DNA of 5,397 nucleotides. Source: Planctomycetota bacterium. Lineage in GTDB: Bacteria; Planctomycetota; Phycisphaerae; Sedimentisphaerales; Anaerobacaceae. The notes below the pieces were generated by a model. It saw only the letters and a list, made by a program, of their open reading frames with translations, was not told the origin of the DNA and ran no database searches. Of this stretch, positions 5,341 through 5,397 are shown piece after piece. Made by a program: the position numbers and the translations under genes. Position 1 is the first letter of the stretch. Each line of letters opens with the position of its first letter. The stretch is from contig JAFNGF010000251.1 of NCBI GenBank assembly GCA_017885385.1, positions 278-5,674 of the forward strand. The letters run 5' to 3'.

Positions 5341-5362
5341 GGTATGCAGAAACCAGCATACC
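5341..5362. repeat. GGTATGC/GCATACC hairpin near right edge
   Basis: GGTATGC (5341-5347) and GCATACC (5356-5362) form a perfect 7-bp stem with an 8-nt loop, continuing the run of inverted repeats after 5156. An AAAAATT stretch lies before it on the plus strand, so on the minus strand the stem is followed by AATTTTT, a terminator-like arrangement for a minus-strand gene beyond the right edge. Confidence 0.35.
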
Positions 5363-5397
5363 CTACGGACTCTATGCTACGGCCGGCAATGGCAGAG

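Noticed and set aside
5374..5397. ATG near the right edge as the start of another gene
   Set aside because: Only eight codons are visible, with no ribosome site and no recognisable N-terminus.
1..5397. CRISPR arrays, tRNA/rRNA genes, transposases, defence systems
   Set aside because: No regularly spaced direct repeats, cloverleaf-like segments, or proteins of these classes were seen on either strand.

Overview
The window looks like chromosomal DNA of a Planctomycetota bacterium, most likely a Phycisphaerae/Sedimentisphaerales-type lineage. This is inferred from protein style, not from a marker gene. The evidence is ECF sigma genes followed directly by single-pass membrane partners with a basic-TKLAAAA-hydrophobic segment-'ATPAFAD' signature, plus a fragment beginning MRPADNIHNQIKKLQ. 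Six of seven genes lie on the minus strand; only a small cupin gene at the right is on the plus strand.

Layout, left to right. (1) 1-709 (minus): an ECF sigma factor whose 3' end overlaps the start of a sigma-partner gene that runs off the left edge. The linker-coding part of the sigma gene carries a strong palindrome that reads through in frame. (2) 853-2646 (minus): a second ECF sigma factor and, 13 nt downstream, a 406-aa membrane protein with a LolA-like lipoprotein-sorting type periplasmic domain, ended by an intrinsic-terminator-like hairpin. (3) 2647-2956: a 310-nt gap with no convincing protein gene but many nested inverted repeats, read as a candidate structured RNA or repeat. (4) 2957-4668 (minus): an HD-domain phosphohydrolase gene overlapping purC (SAICAR synthase) by ATGA, a two-gene operon. 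(5) 4669-4852: an A+T-rich divergent promoter region. (6) 4853-5125 (plus): a 90-aa cupin of the DUF861/TM1112 type. (7) 5126-5397: a hairpin-dense non-coding tail containing a pair of 11-bp inverted repeats about 160 bp apart.

Functionally, the left half holds two sigma/membrane-partner signalling cassettes, the type used to sense envelope or extracellular conditions; their inputs cannot be told from sequence. The right half is housekeeping: purine biosynthesis coupled to a probable metal-dependent phosphohydrolase. The most unusual signal is non-coding. The short word TGTTTAGCC lies just past the stop codon, in gene orientation, after all three genes that have a 3' intergenic gap (membrane protein, purC, cupin), and a related copy sits in the right-hand tail. 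Together with the palindrome inside the sigma gene and the folded gaps, this suggests a dispersed family of gene-end or palindromic elements. I see no CRISPR, tRNA, rRNA, transposase or defence gene.
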